Below are positions 1 to 9,609 of a DNA stretch of 64,000 nt, piece after piece (within the stretch, counting starts at the first letter, position 1; each line of letters begins with the position of its first letter). The translations under genes and the position numbers were made by a program. Where the stretch lies: positions 124,001 through 188,000 of the forward strand of contig JAXRKN010000014.1 of NCBI GenBank assembly GCA_038502055.1, in the 5' to 3' direction. This DNA is from Tanytarsus gracilentus. Lineage: Eukaryota > Arthropoda > Insecta > Diptera > Chironomidae. Under the pieces are notes generated by a model. That model made no database searches. It was not told the origin of the DNA and saw nothing but the letters and a program-made list of their open reading frames with translations.

Positions 1-861
1 TCATACATTCTCCGCGTTTTTTACAATTATTTTCTTTTCCTCGGCTGTTTCCTCATTTTTCTCTCTTTCTCCGTCGTTGCAAGTCAGCGAAAATACTCGT
101 CATGGTTTGTGCTTGGGGTCATCGTGTAACTTATTATCGATAAACTTTTTTTAAGTTTATTTCAAATAAAAATTTCCTTTGGTTTTGTCACTTTTCGATA
201 AAACTGAAATAATATTTTAATAAACTTGGTCGCTCACCAACTTGAAAGATTTTGTAAAATAATAGAAGAAGTTTTATGGTATGCGAATAATCTTCAACTG
301 TGTTTATTTCGGAAACATGTTGGGTTTTTATACATATAATTAGGGTTACAATTTTGATTTTATTTGTTATTTGTGTTTTACAATGTTTTTAGAATGTTTT
401 TGTTTAGTTGAAAAGCATTGTTGATCGGTGATGCCAATTTCAGCGCAAGCCTGATTGAAAGTTTTTCCTCCATCGTCTTGGAGTGTTGGGTGTTCCAAGT
501 TTATCTTCATCTTGTTTGTTGAGAGGCAGACTGACAATTTATTTTATTCACTCGTACTCATTACTCACTAATACATATGTAAGAATATATGCGGATAATC
601 TTCTTTTAACTGTCTTTATTGGACTGTTGCTTAAGTTTTATTACATTGACTTAAATACTATGGGAAAAGTGTGAGTTCTCATTCTCACCTTTTACGCTCT
701 CTTTAATTCTCGCTCTCTTTAGTATTCTATTACCTTTTCTAGGGTAATTTCCTACTATCATATATTATTCATTACACACTTCCTTGAATCAAATAGATCT
801 TTTTGTGACTCCTCGATCATCGAATAAATTCCTGAGAACGCACCAAATCTCTGACGCAGTT
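1..861. other. Intergenic, repeat remnants
   Basis: No supportable gene. Two similar stretches near 270-320 and 585-640 share a core reading roughly ATGCG-ATAATCTTC followed by AACTGT and a T-rich run. This suggests old repeat or LTR remnants linked to the Copia Gag fragment that follows. Confidence 0.4.
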
Positions 862-1308
862 TTACAGTCTCTCACGTGACTGATCAAACTTTTGCCAACC
901 GCCTTTGGCCAAATATTCTTGACTGGTCAATGTGGTGATTTCAGCGTCTATTGTGTCTATGTATTGGTTTCTCTTCAAGTTTGCTATGTAAGTTGACGGC
1001 TTGAAGTTGTATACTTTTTCATCTTGTGATACAGCTACGAATCTCATCATAGCGAAGTGGTTCCTCTCTATGATTTTGCAATTTTGCACTTGCGAAATTA
1101 ATGCAGCGTCGACGCCTCCTTGAATATGGAGTAAAGCTTTTTTCAGCTTCTTGGCGTCCTTTTCCACTTTCTTGTCCACCGAGGATAATAGACAATTCTC
1201 CAGATCCTCATGAGCAAAAGCAATTCTGACGAAATAACACCAATCGTCATAATTTGAGCTTCCTTTTAATATAATCACATTCGAATTTCCAATTTTAAAA
1301 GTAGCCAT
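862..1308 (-). mobile_element. Copia-type retrotransposon Gag fragment
   Basis: A 148-codon open frame resembles the N-terminal part of insect Copia Gag polyproteins. It has the sequence LKGSSNYDDWCYFVRIAF near residues 14-31, the usual 'L.G.NY..W' start of the DUF4219 region. It then has a helical stretch around HIQGGVDAALISQVQNCK that resembles the UBN2-type Gag core. The frame ends soon afterwards, with no zinc knuckle, protease, integrase or reverse transcriptase, so this is a truncated copy rather than an intact element. The start is an ATG about 25 bp inside an LTR-like boundary. Whether the protein is expressed cannot be seen. It could also be a domesticated Gag, but nothing in the sequence argues for that. 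Confidence 0.6.
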
Positions 1309-1330
1309 AATAACTCACTTGGCCTTTTTC

Positions 1331-1655
1331 ACACTGTTTGAATTGTCCTGTAATTCGTTAACTTAAACACGTCTGATATCTTCGACTGTAAAAATAACAC
1401 TGCTTTATTCACATATTTTATAGTTTAATTATAACTATTTATGCTGATTTGACGATATTTACGGCGGTGGGCACACTTTTAACAATTGTCTTTAATGATT
1501 TTATAATTTTGAAATCTTTTAATACTTGTCTTTGAGTCTTTAAAAATTTTATTATTTTCCAACTTTTAATAATTTCAATTAAACTTGCACAATGTTTGAA
1601 TTGTCCTACGTTCGATAAAAACGTCTAATCTGTTCGACTGTAAATTGAACTCTAA
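1331..1655. repeat. LTR-like duplicated segment
   Basis: Two related stretches begin at about 1333 and 1595 with TGTTTGAATTGTCCT and continue through CGTCT-AT and TTCGACTGTAAA. They lie just upstream of the Gag start on the minus strand. Read on that strand the inner copy ends in CAAACA, compatible with the CA end of an LTR. The two copies are diverged and may be a solo-LTR duplication. Confidence 0.4.
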
Positions 1656-1876
1656 ACAGTTGACATATGAAAACATTGAAGTAAAAATGCGTAGGTAAAA
1701 TTTGGGTGAAGTTGGTTGATGGACGGACAATGAAAAAGTAGGGAGATTTTGCATAAAATTTTATTTTATTTTACGAAAATGTGAATAAAGAATGTTTAGT
1801 TAAAATATTTGAAAATAATTGTATAGTAAGAAGTGTCCATGTTGAGCAGAAAGGTCCAGTCATCCATCAATCAAAG

Positions 1877-2252
1877 TTATTTCTTGTGTTTGGGGGTTGG
1901 TTTAGATGCCGCTAGTGACGCCTGTGCTTCCAATAACGAAACTAAAATTCAAAGTTAAATATAAATTAATTTATCAAACCATTAAAATAAAATTTTTAAG
2001 TAATAAGAGTTAATTTAATTAACTTAATTTTAAATTGGGAAAAAAGTTAATGAAAACTGGATATAAAATTATAAGGAAAAAATTTATACTTACGTTGTAC
2101 TCGCAATGAAGTCGCATCTTTGACCGCGGCATTCTTTAAACGACGTTCCTCTCTGAAAGCGGCTTCTAGAAGTTTAATGAGAAAATTAAATTTAAGTTAA
2201 GTGAATTAACTAAAATTTCACCGGAGCAATGGGAACGACGCTTTGCTACCAT
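1877..2252 (-). CDS. Small three-exon gene, unknown product
   Basis: Exons 2222-2252, 2094-2165 and 1877-1941 join through good GT-AG sites (donor GTAAGTAT after exon 2) to give 55 residues. The product starts MVAKRRSHCSEAAF and ends with the Lys-rich tail PTPKHKK. It is charged and predicted helical (REERRLKNAAVKDATSLRVQ). No family is recognised. The same exons are also open in a second phase, ending CDFIASTTFVIGSTG, so the coding frame is not certain. Coding sequence may continue into an upstream exon, because the frame stays open back to an acceptor at about 2272. A nearby AN1 half-finger (2339-2393) may belong to the same transcription unit. Confidence 0.4.
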
Positions 2253-2338
2253 GTAGAGTTCCGAACAGACTAAAACGTATTTTATTATTACCCTTGAACA
2301 TCAGTACATTACTAATACATAATTACTAATACATAAGA

Positions 2339-2393
2339 ACAATCGTGATTGGAAACTTTTCTGTGGTGAAAGCAAAGCTTCTCAAAACAGTCG
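2339..2393 (-). pseudogene. C-terminal half of an AN1-type zinc finger
   Basis: Directly after an acceptor-like TTTGCAG, the minus strand encodes DCFEKLCFHHRKVSNHDC. Its spacing C-x4-C-x2-H-x5-H-x-C matches the second half of AN1 zinc fingers. No upstream exon with the first cysteine pair is visible before the phospholipase gene. No clean donor joins this exon in phase to the next one. It is either an exon of a gene whose other parts I cannot see, or a relic. Confidence 0.4.
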
Positions 2394-2643
2394 CTGCAAA
2401 TAAAAAGTGTAAAGTTTTCACGGAAAATATAACTAATGAAAATTTTAAATGTAATTTAATAAAAAAAGAAATAAATTAAATGATTAATTTTATTAATTGA
2501 ATAAAGCAAAATTTTTATAAACCAAATTTATTTTTAATTATTTTTTTCAGTGCAAAAAGTTCATAAATTCACAAATTTATTCATGCTCAGAATTTATCAA
2601 ACCAAATTTAATTTTACTCTACAATTTTTTTTTCTATTTTCAC

Positions 2644-3683
2644 TCACAAAAAATTTGAATTCATCAACTTGAGTTTTTTAAAAAAGTCTTTTTCATATTG
2701 ACTGTGACTGTCATCGCCATCGACAAACTCAAAGTCATGTTCATCGTCGAAAAATGGAAGGTCAAACCACTGCCAGACTCGAGGTTGAGTTGCATTCACC
2801 GTATACTTGATGCAGCGACGAATAAAAATCCTAAAAATTTATTTTCATAATTTTAAACTTTCAGAATAAAATTTTTCTCTCACTTTGTGTGAATTTGTCC
2901 GCACTCGACGACCGGATGTTGTTCCTTATAGCATCGATCTCTCACGTCGAAGTAAAAATTTCCAATATAATTTCCACGTCTTGAGTTGACAGTCCTAAGG
3001 CACTGCTTAAACTCTTTATCGCAGATGCAATGAAGTCGAGTAAAAAAATCGTTGTTTTTCAGTCCGTGCTTTTCTTCACCCGAAGCCATGTTGTCGCAGT
3101 GATCGTGAGCTCGACAACATTTGTCAGTTTCTTCGTCACTTCCGAGGTCATCGTAGCCGCTCGCTGTTGAACCAGGACCGCACCATTTTGTGCCTGAAAA
3201 ATGAGGTTTGAAAAATTTATTTAATAAATTTAAGAAGAATTTTAAAAAAATTTATAAAATTTCAAATTTAAAAAAAGATTCAAAAAAAAATTATTTAAAA
3301 AAATTTAAAATTTATTTAAAAATTCAAAAACATTTTTAAAAAAATTTCAAAAAATATAAAATTAAAAAGATTTTAAAAATTTGAAAAAAGATCTAAAAAA
3401 AATTAAAATTTGGAAAATTTAAAAAAAAATTTGAAAATTAAAAAATTTATTAAAAATAAAATTAACAAACATTTTAAAAAAATTTAAAATTTATTAAAAA
3501 AAACTAAAATAATAAAAAATTTTCACCCGGAAAACTCAAATTAATTCTCTCTTCCGAAGTTTTTCCTCTCTCGATCGATTTCGTGCTTCTTTCAGTGTCG
3601 CCATCGAAAGCTCCTTCACTTCTTAAAGCTTGCTTTGAACTCACCGAAATTATCAATAAAAAATTAATGAAAATTATTTTCAT
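2644..3683 (-). CDS. Secreted phospholipase A2, group III (bee-venom type)
   Basis: The product hydrolyses the sn-2 ester of phospholipids in a calcium-dependent reaction and acts outside the cell or in the secretory pathway. Exons 3527-3683, 2884-3193 and 2644-2830 join in phase to 217 residues. The start chosen is the ATG at 3683 because it opens directly into a signal peptide (MKIIFINFLLIISVSS). A propeptide-like acidic/basic stretch follows. The mature domain begins FPGTKWCGPG (residues 51-60), the group III calcium loop. The catalytic motif CCRAHDHC (78-85) holds the His-Asp pair at 82-83. Further conserved cysteines (LHCICD, EFKQCL) follow. The C-terminal about 60 residues are rich in Asp and aromatic residues. 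Intron 1 is extremely A-rich. Length and motif order fit single-domain insect group III enzymes. Confidence 0.9.
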
Positions 3684-3935
3684 TTTTTCACTACAAATTA
3701 AAATTCTTGACTGACTTTTTAACTGCATTCAATTTTCTTTTTATATTTTTTCACTCACTTTTTATCGCCGAACGTGAGCGACATAATTTATTTGAACACT
3801 TCAAGCTGTGACTGAAAAGAATGCAAAAAATAATCGAATTTTTTTTAGGAAAACACAAAAAAATTTATTCAATGTAAAAAAACACAAAAACTTGATTAAA
3901 AATTTCACTTTTAGCGTCGATCAAGAAAAACTATT

Positions 3936-5163
3936 TTACTCTTCTTTAATTTTTTCCTCGCCAAGCAGAAGATTTCTGACGACTGGATGTTTGAAGAGTG
4001 GAACAGATGCGAGTGCACCCAAGCACGCACCGATCCAGTACACGATGACATGCTCGATTTCTGTGTTGCCCGAGCAACCCCACTTGAGACTTGTACTGAG
4101 AACTGGATTGAAGTAGCCACCGGAGTAGTTGAAGGCTGAAGTTAAAAAAGAAGAAGATTTAAAATTCAAATCAAATTTTTAAAATTCAGAAAAATAATTT
4201 CAAAATTTTTAAAATTAGAAAAAATAATGAAATTTTCAAATTTTAGGGTGCAGGTAATTATGTCCACAGGACAATTTGTCCATAAAAATTTTGCACTTTA
4301 AAAATTTACAAAATTTACAAAATTTATGAAATTGGACAAAATGTCTCGTTGGAAATTAGTCCTAACCCCTTAAATATTTATTCAAACTTTAATTTCTCAC
4401 CCGCAACGACCAAACTCGTTCCAATGAAGCTATCAAGTATGTTCGCATATTTCGGACTCTTCTCGTTCAAAGTCTTCGAAGCTAATCGACACAAAAGCGT
4501 CGCAATTCCCTCAATAAAAGCGCCAACCATGGGTGTCACTTGTAAATCAGCCGAACAATCCTCAAAAGCTCTTCCTTCGTGTGTTTGAGCAAGTTCGAGC
4601 CACCAGAAAAATTGAACGACTCTCCAGACACAGCAGCCGCCCATGAGTTGCGCCCAGGTTTTTAAAGCGACATCGCGAGGCGTCACTTTGCCTTCGATCA
4701 TCTCCTCCATGTGAGTGTAAGGACATGCAGATGCGTCACCCCAAACTTGAGACCACCAGCAGGTGAGAAGGAAAAGAATCACGGCGTAAGTTGCGATACC
4801 TAAAAGTGAAAGTTAATTAATGAAAAAAAAATTACTAGAAATTTTTTGAATTTTTTAAAAAATTTAAATTTTTTGAAATTTTTGAAATTTTTTTATTTTT
4901 TTAAATTTTTTTTTAATTTTTAAAACCCTTTCAATTTTTTTAGTGAAATTTCCAATTTATTTTATCTCACCAAAATTATCAGCAACGATGATCAACTCAA
5001 AGCAAGTCGAGCACAACTCAGCGGCAGCAATTGCTTCCAAAAAAAGTTCCTTAACCAAGCCATGAATCGATGCGATTCGATCGAGAAGTTTTCGAGCGAA
5101 CTGTGCGAGTGCACAGCAGAGAATAATGAACGAGGAACTGATGAGAAGATCAACGAGAGACAT
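3936..5163 (-). CDS. Unorthodox aquaporin (AQP11/12-like)
   Basis: Exons 4971-5163, 4401-4799 and 3936-4135 join in phase to 263 residues with about six hydrophobic segments, the size of a major intrinsic protein. The first pore motif, normally Asn-Pro-Ala, reads Cys-Pro-Tyr at residues 90-92 (SACPYTHMEE). The second reads Asn-Pro-Val at 207-209 (GGYFNPVLSTSLKWGC). A variant first motif with a near-normal second motif is typical of the AQP11/12-like 'superaquaporins', which sit largely in intracellular membranes and pass water or small solutes. The tail ends KIKEE. The gene lies tail-to-head with the phospholipase gene on the same strand. Intron 2 carries short GGACA/TGTCC inverted repeats. 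The family call is firm from the overall pattern; substrate is not inferable. Confidence 0.85.
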
Positions 5164-6361
5164 CTCGATGTGAGCGAGTGAAAAATTTCCCTAAAAATCT
5201 AAAAATAAAAATTTTTTAATGTGGGAGAAAATTTAAATTTTTAAAAAAGTTTTATTGATTTTTATTAAGAATTTTAGGACATTTTTTAATTGAATTTTTA
5301 AAAATTTAAATTTAAAATATTTTTTCTGAAAAATTTAAAAAAACCAAAAATTATTCACAATTTTTTTAATTAATAATTTTTAGTTAATTTTTTTAGAACA
5401 AATCACTGAAAATTAATTAAACTTTTGCCCTTTTAAATTCAAAAAATTCTAAAAATACCTCACAAGAATTTTTAATTCTTCACTCGCCGACTTTCACAAA
5501 CTCACTGCGGCATTTTTCTCTCATTTTCCTCTCATAACATTTTCAGATTTTCACAAAGTGATTTTTCACGTTTATGAGAAGAAAAAAATTCACAGTCGAC
5601 GCTGAAAAAAGTTTATTGAGAGTCAAGGTTGTGAGAACGAAAAAAATAGATACAAAATGCAGCGAGAGAAAATGAAAAGTTTGAGATGAAAATGATTAAA
5701 AAAAATTTGAATCAGCTGATTGAGAATAAAAAGTTTTTCGTGAGTGAGAAAAGGTGGAAAAAATTGTTGATGATGACGTGAAGTGGGAAAAAATACCGGC
5801 AAAAATATTTTTTGGAAGAATAACTAATTAAAATATTAAAAATTGAATTTTTAATCTGAGATTAAAATTTTAATCAAATGTTTAAGTTTTAATCCAAGAT
5901 TTAATTATTAATCTAACTCTTCAAACTTTAAATTTTTCATTTTATTTTATTCTCATCACTTAAAAATTACAATTCATTTGACAATAATTCATTTTAACAA
6001 ATCTAAACTTGTATCTCAAACAATTTAAACTAAATTCATCTCTAGTGACGCTCTCACAGTCAAAATTGCTCACTTCCGTACACAAATGTGAGTGAATGAA
6101 TTTTAAAATTTTGTCATTGACTTTAATTGATAAGAATTCAAGTTCGGAGAGTTGAGGTTAAAAATTTCATTAGTTTTAATGAATTTGAAAAATTTTAAAA
6201 AATTTTCAATTTTTTTCAGAATTTTCAATTTTTCAAAAATACTTTTAAAAATATTTTTAGAATTGTTTAAAACTTTCCAAATTCAAAAATACTTTTAAAA
6301 CTTTTACTTTTTTAAAATTTTCAAAATTATTTTTAAAAATTTTTAAAATATTTCAAAATTT
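5164..6361. other. Intergenic, low-complexity AT
   Basis: About 1.2 kb between the aquaporin start and the transporter stop, both on the minus strand. It must contain the aquaporin 5' region and the transporter 3' UTR. I see only A/T-rich low-complexity sequence, with no coding potential and no structured repeat. Confidence 0.6.
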
Positions 6362-8489
6362 TTATTCAACCTCATTTCTTTGTAAATTTTCTTTATCTCC
6401 AATTTTTATTGCGTCCTCAACTGTTGTCGGTAATTTTTCCCCTAAAGTTTCGGGCATCACCAAATAAATCAGTCCGCCAAAAATCGCCGTAATTCCAAAG
6501 ACAATGTAAGGCAATGGCTTGTAATATTTCGCCAAAAAAGGAGCGAAAGGACTCGCGAGAGCACCAACTCTACTCATCGTGGCAAAAAATCCAATGCAAC
6601 TCGATCGAATGACAGTCGGCATCATTTCAGTCGAGTGAACGTAAACGATCGAAAATGAGCAAGTTATGCCGAGTTTTCCGATGAGAAAAAGTGCAATTTG
6701 AAGCCAAACGGCTTGAGCGTAACCACAAAGAGTGCAAGTCACACCGCAAAGGATCATCGAAACTGTAAAACCGATAACTCTACCGAATTTCTCGATCGCT
6801 ATGTAGGCAAAATAATATCCAGGAATTTCAACCAAAGCCACGAGAACAAAGTTGAAAAATTTATTTCCACTCAACGTGACGGAGTTGAGCGAAAGTCCAA
6901 AATAAACCAAAGCATTAATGGCGAAATTGTAGAGGAGAATTAAAATTCTTAAAAGCATTTTTTTCGACTTGATCATTTCCCAAACCGCTTTGACAATTTC
7001 GCCCTTTTTAACTTCGTCTTCGAGCTTTTTAGTTTTGTCTTTTTCAATCTCATCGAGCATTCGATTTGTGGCGTCTGAAAGTTGAGCTTTGTTGACCTGA
7101 GTTGAGTTTTAAATTTAAATATTAATTTTCCGTTAAATTTTCAAATTTACCTTCGCAGCTTTTCTAATGATTTTAACCGCCTCGTCATTTTTTCCCTTTT
7201 GCAGCAGCCATCGCACGCTCTCCGGCACTATCCAGTAGTAAACGAATAAAATCATCGGCGGAATTGAAATCAGCAATTGAAGCACAATCCAGTGATTAAA
7301 AATCCAAGCTAAAATTCCCAAAACCACAACACCAAGTGCGTAGAAGTAATTACAAATTAAATTGGCGGAGCCTCGTTCATTTTTTCCAACCATTTCGAGG
7401 CCGAGGACAAAGGCGAGGGGAAAAATTCCAGAGACACCGATTGCGTTGAGAAATGCGAAAGTGGCAAACATTTCGTAGTTGGTTGAGAGGGCTTGGGCGA
7501 TACCGGTGAGAGACATGAAGAATGTGGTGACGATTAACATGATTTTGCGGCCATAACTGGAAAGAAATTGAGAATAAAATTGGATTTTATTTTTAAAAAT
7601 GTTAAAATGATTTTTTATGAGGTTTTTCGTGATTTAATTTGTTAATTTTTCAATGAGGCAGGTATTTAAAAAAAAATTTTTTGTTGAATTTTTTAACGAA
7701 GTTTTTTTTGTGCTTTTAATTTTAATTTTTTAACGATTTTTTTTAAATTTTTAATTTTTTGGTTTTCAAATTTTTTATTTTTTTAACGAAGTTTTTGGAT
7801 TTTTTTGGTTTTTTAATTTTTTTTAAAACGTAAAATTTAATTTTTTATGACTAATTTTTTTTTTTTTTTATCACCATAACTTTAAATACATTTTTAACTC
7901 AAATCAAATCCACTCACGCATCACCAAAAGCCATCCAGAGCGATCCTATAATTACTCCCGCGAAATGAAACGTCCCCACCATCGCCAACTTCCATTCATT
8001 TTCCTCGCATGTCATTCCCATCTGCTCAACGATCGTAAGTGATTCCGATTGGTCGAACACAAATTGATCACATTTTATTAATTCGTTGAGGAAATTTTGC
8101 GGCGCATCACAGAAATTCTCTGTCGCATTTTCGGCGGGTTTATAGCGATTGCAGTGATTAATTTTGAAAGTGCCGTCGAGTTGGATTTCGCCGGGTAGAG
8201 CGGCGGCGAGCCATGGACTCGAGAATTTGGCGGTTTCTCTATTTTCGCACTCTGGTATTAAGCATCTGGAAATTATTTTATTTCAGTTAGAAATTCTTCC
8301 GTTTTATTTATTAAAAAAATTTGTGTTCCACCTGTAATTTTGCTGTCCAGCCGTAAACACATAACTCAAACTATTTGCAGCACCAAAAAACACCGGAAGA
8401 CACAACAAATAATACTTAATTTTCTGATATTTTCCGAATTGACCGATTTCTTCGAGAACATGATCAAAATCCATTTCACTCGACCGCAC
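6362..8489 (-). CDS. Organic cation/anion transporter-like MFS protein (SLC22 type)
   Basis: Four exons (8332-8489, 7918-8265, 7151-7556, 6362-7096) join in phase to 548 residues, the usual length for insect Orct-like carriers. The N-terminus MDFDHVLEEIGQFGKYQKIKYY leads into TM1, as in SLC22 proteins. A large extracellular loop with several cysteines and Asn-glycosylation sites follows (about residues 54-140). TM2 leads to the MFS signature GDAYGRKIML at the exon 2/3 junction. TM clusters follow in exons 3 and 4, with PESVRWLLQKGKNDEAVKII, the typical SLC22 loop after TM6. The last TM is followed by PETLGEKLP, the family's usual end motif. The protein should sit in the plasma membrane and move organic ions; the substrate is unknown. 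A start two codons inside (MDF) is equally plausible. Confidence 0.92.
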
Positions 8490-9609
8490 GATGAAGACTG
8501 AGAAGAAAATTTTCCGCAGTAAATAAGAAATTTAAAGTAAGCGCAAGTTTGTGAGACGTTTGCGAGATTTGAGAGTGAATGAAAAAGTTAATTTTGAGAA
8601 GATGAGAAAAAAATTTTGTGATTAAATAAATTTGATAAGTGGGATGGAGATGATTGAGGCGTTTGTGGCAGGTAGCGGGAAACTAGAAATATCTAATTCA
8701 AGGAATTAAGATGGTTGAAAATTAAAAATTAAAAATTGGAGTAAAATTTTTAAATATTAATCTTTTTTTGAATTATTTTCATCATTTTATTATATTGTGA
8801 GTTTCCCGACCCTTGCTATGTGGAATGATAAAATCAGGCGCGAGGAAAATATGAAAAAAATTAACGTAGGTCAGAATTTTTTCATCGTCTTTAGAATTTT
8901 CTCTAGAAGTTTTCATTTAGATGACTCAATTTTAAAAATTAAAAAATCTAATAAGAAATGTGAAAAAAAAATAAAATTCAAACAAAATAATTTCTTTAAA
9001 AAATAAAATTTTAAAAATAAAAAAAAATAAAAATAAAATATTTAAAAAAAATAAATTAACAATTTTCAATAAATTTCAAAATAAAAAATAAAACTCCCAA
9101 AATTATTTTTAACGGTCAAAATAAATTCAAATCGAACCCCTTCAAATCTCAAAACCCTACAACAGTTTAATCTTCGCATCTTTCATTCCCTCACAAGTCG
9201 CTGATGTAAATTAACCATATCGACAGAAATTTTTGTTTCGGGGCTGAAATAATTTAAAAAATTCAATCATAATTAACGCAAATTCAATGTTGAAAGTGAC
9301 TCGATGAGGTGCATTAAGCGATTGTGTGTCGATAAAAGTTAAAGTTAATTAAGAAATCAATTGAGAAATATCGAAAAATAAAAGAAAAGTGAAAATTTTC
9401 TCGAGTTTGTTTTGAAAAGTGAATTAAATAACTCGAAAGCATCCTCAATTACATTTAAAAAGTGTTAAGAGACAATTTAGTGAAGATCCCGTGAAATTTC
9501 AGTGAGAAAATCACTCAAAAACCGTCCGCGGAAAAGAGAAAAGTTTGGCCTTAAGGCCGCAAAAAAAGAGCGTTTAGTATTGGTGCGTCCCTCGGCCGCC
9601 GGCTCACAG
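8490..9609. other. Divergent intergenic region and Hcf 5' UTR
   Basis: It holds the upstream region of the minus-strand transporter and the 5' UTR of Hcf. The last 110 bp before the Hcf ATG are GC-richer than their surroundings and stay open in the Hcf frame from about 9502, without an ATG. No separate gene is seen. Confidence 0.5.

Noticed and set aside
483..674. 63-codon plus-strand frame at the left end
   Set aside because: It starts at TTG, not ATG, has no signal or family features, and overlaps repeat remnants.
2273..2294. A 22-nt GT-AG 'intron' joining the AN1 half-finger to the small gene
   Set aside because: Far shorter than any workable insect intron, and the frames do not join usefully.
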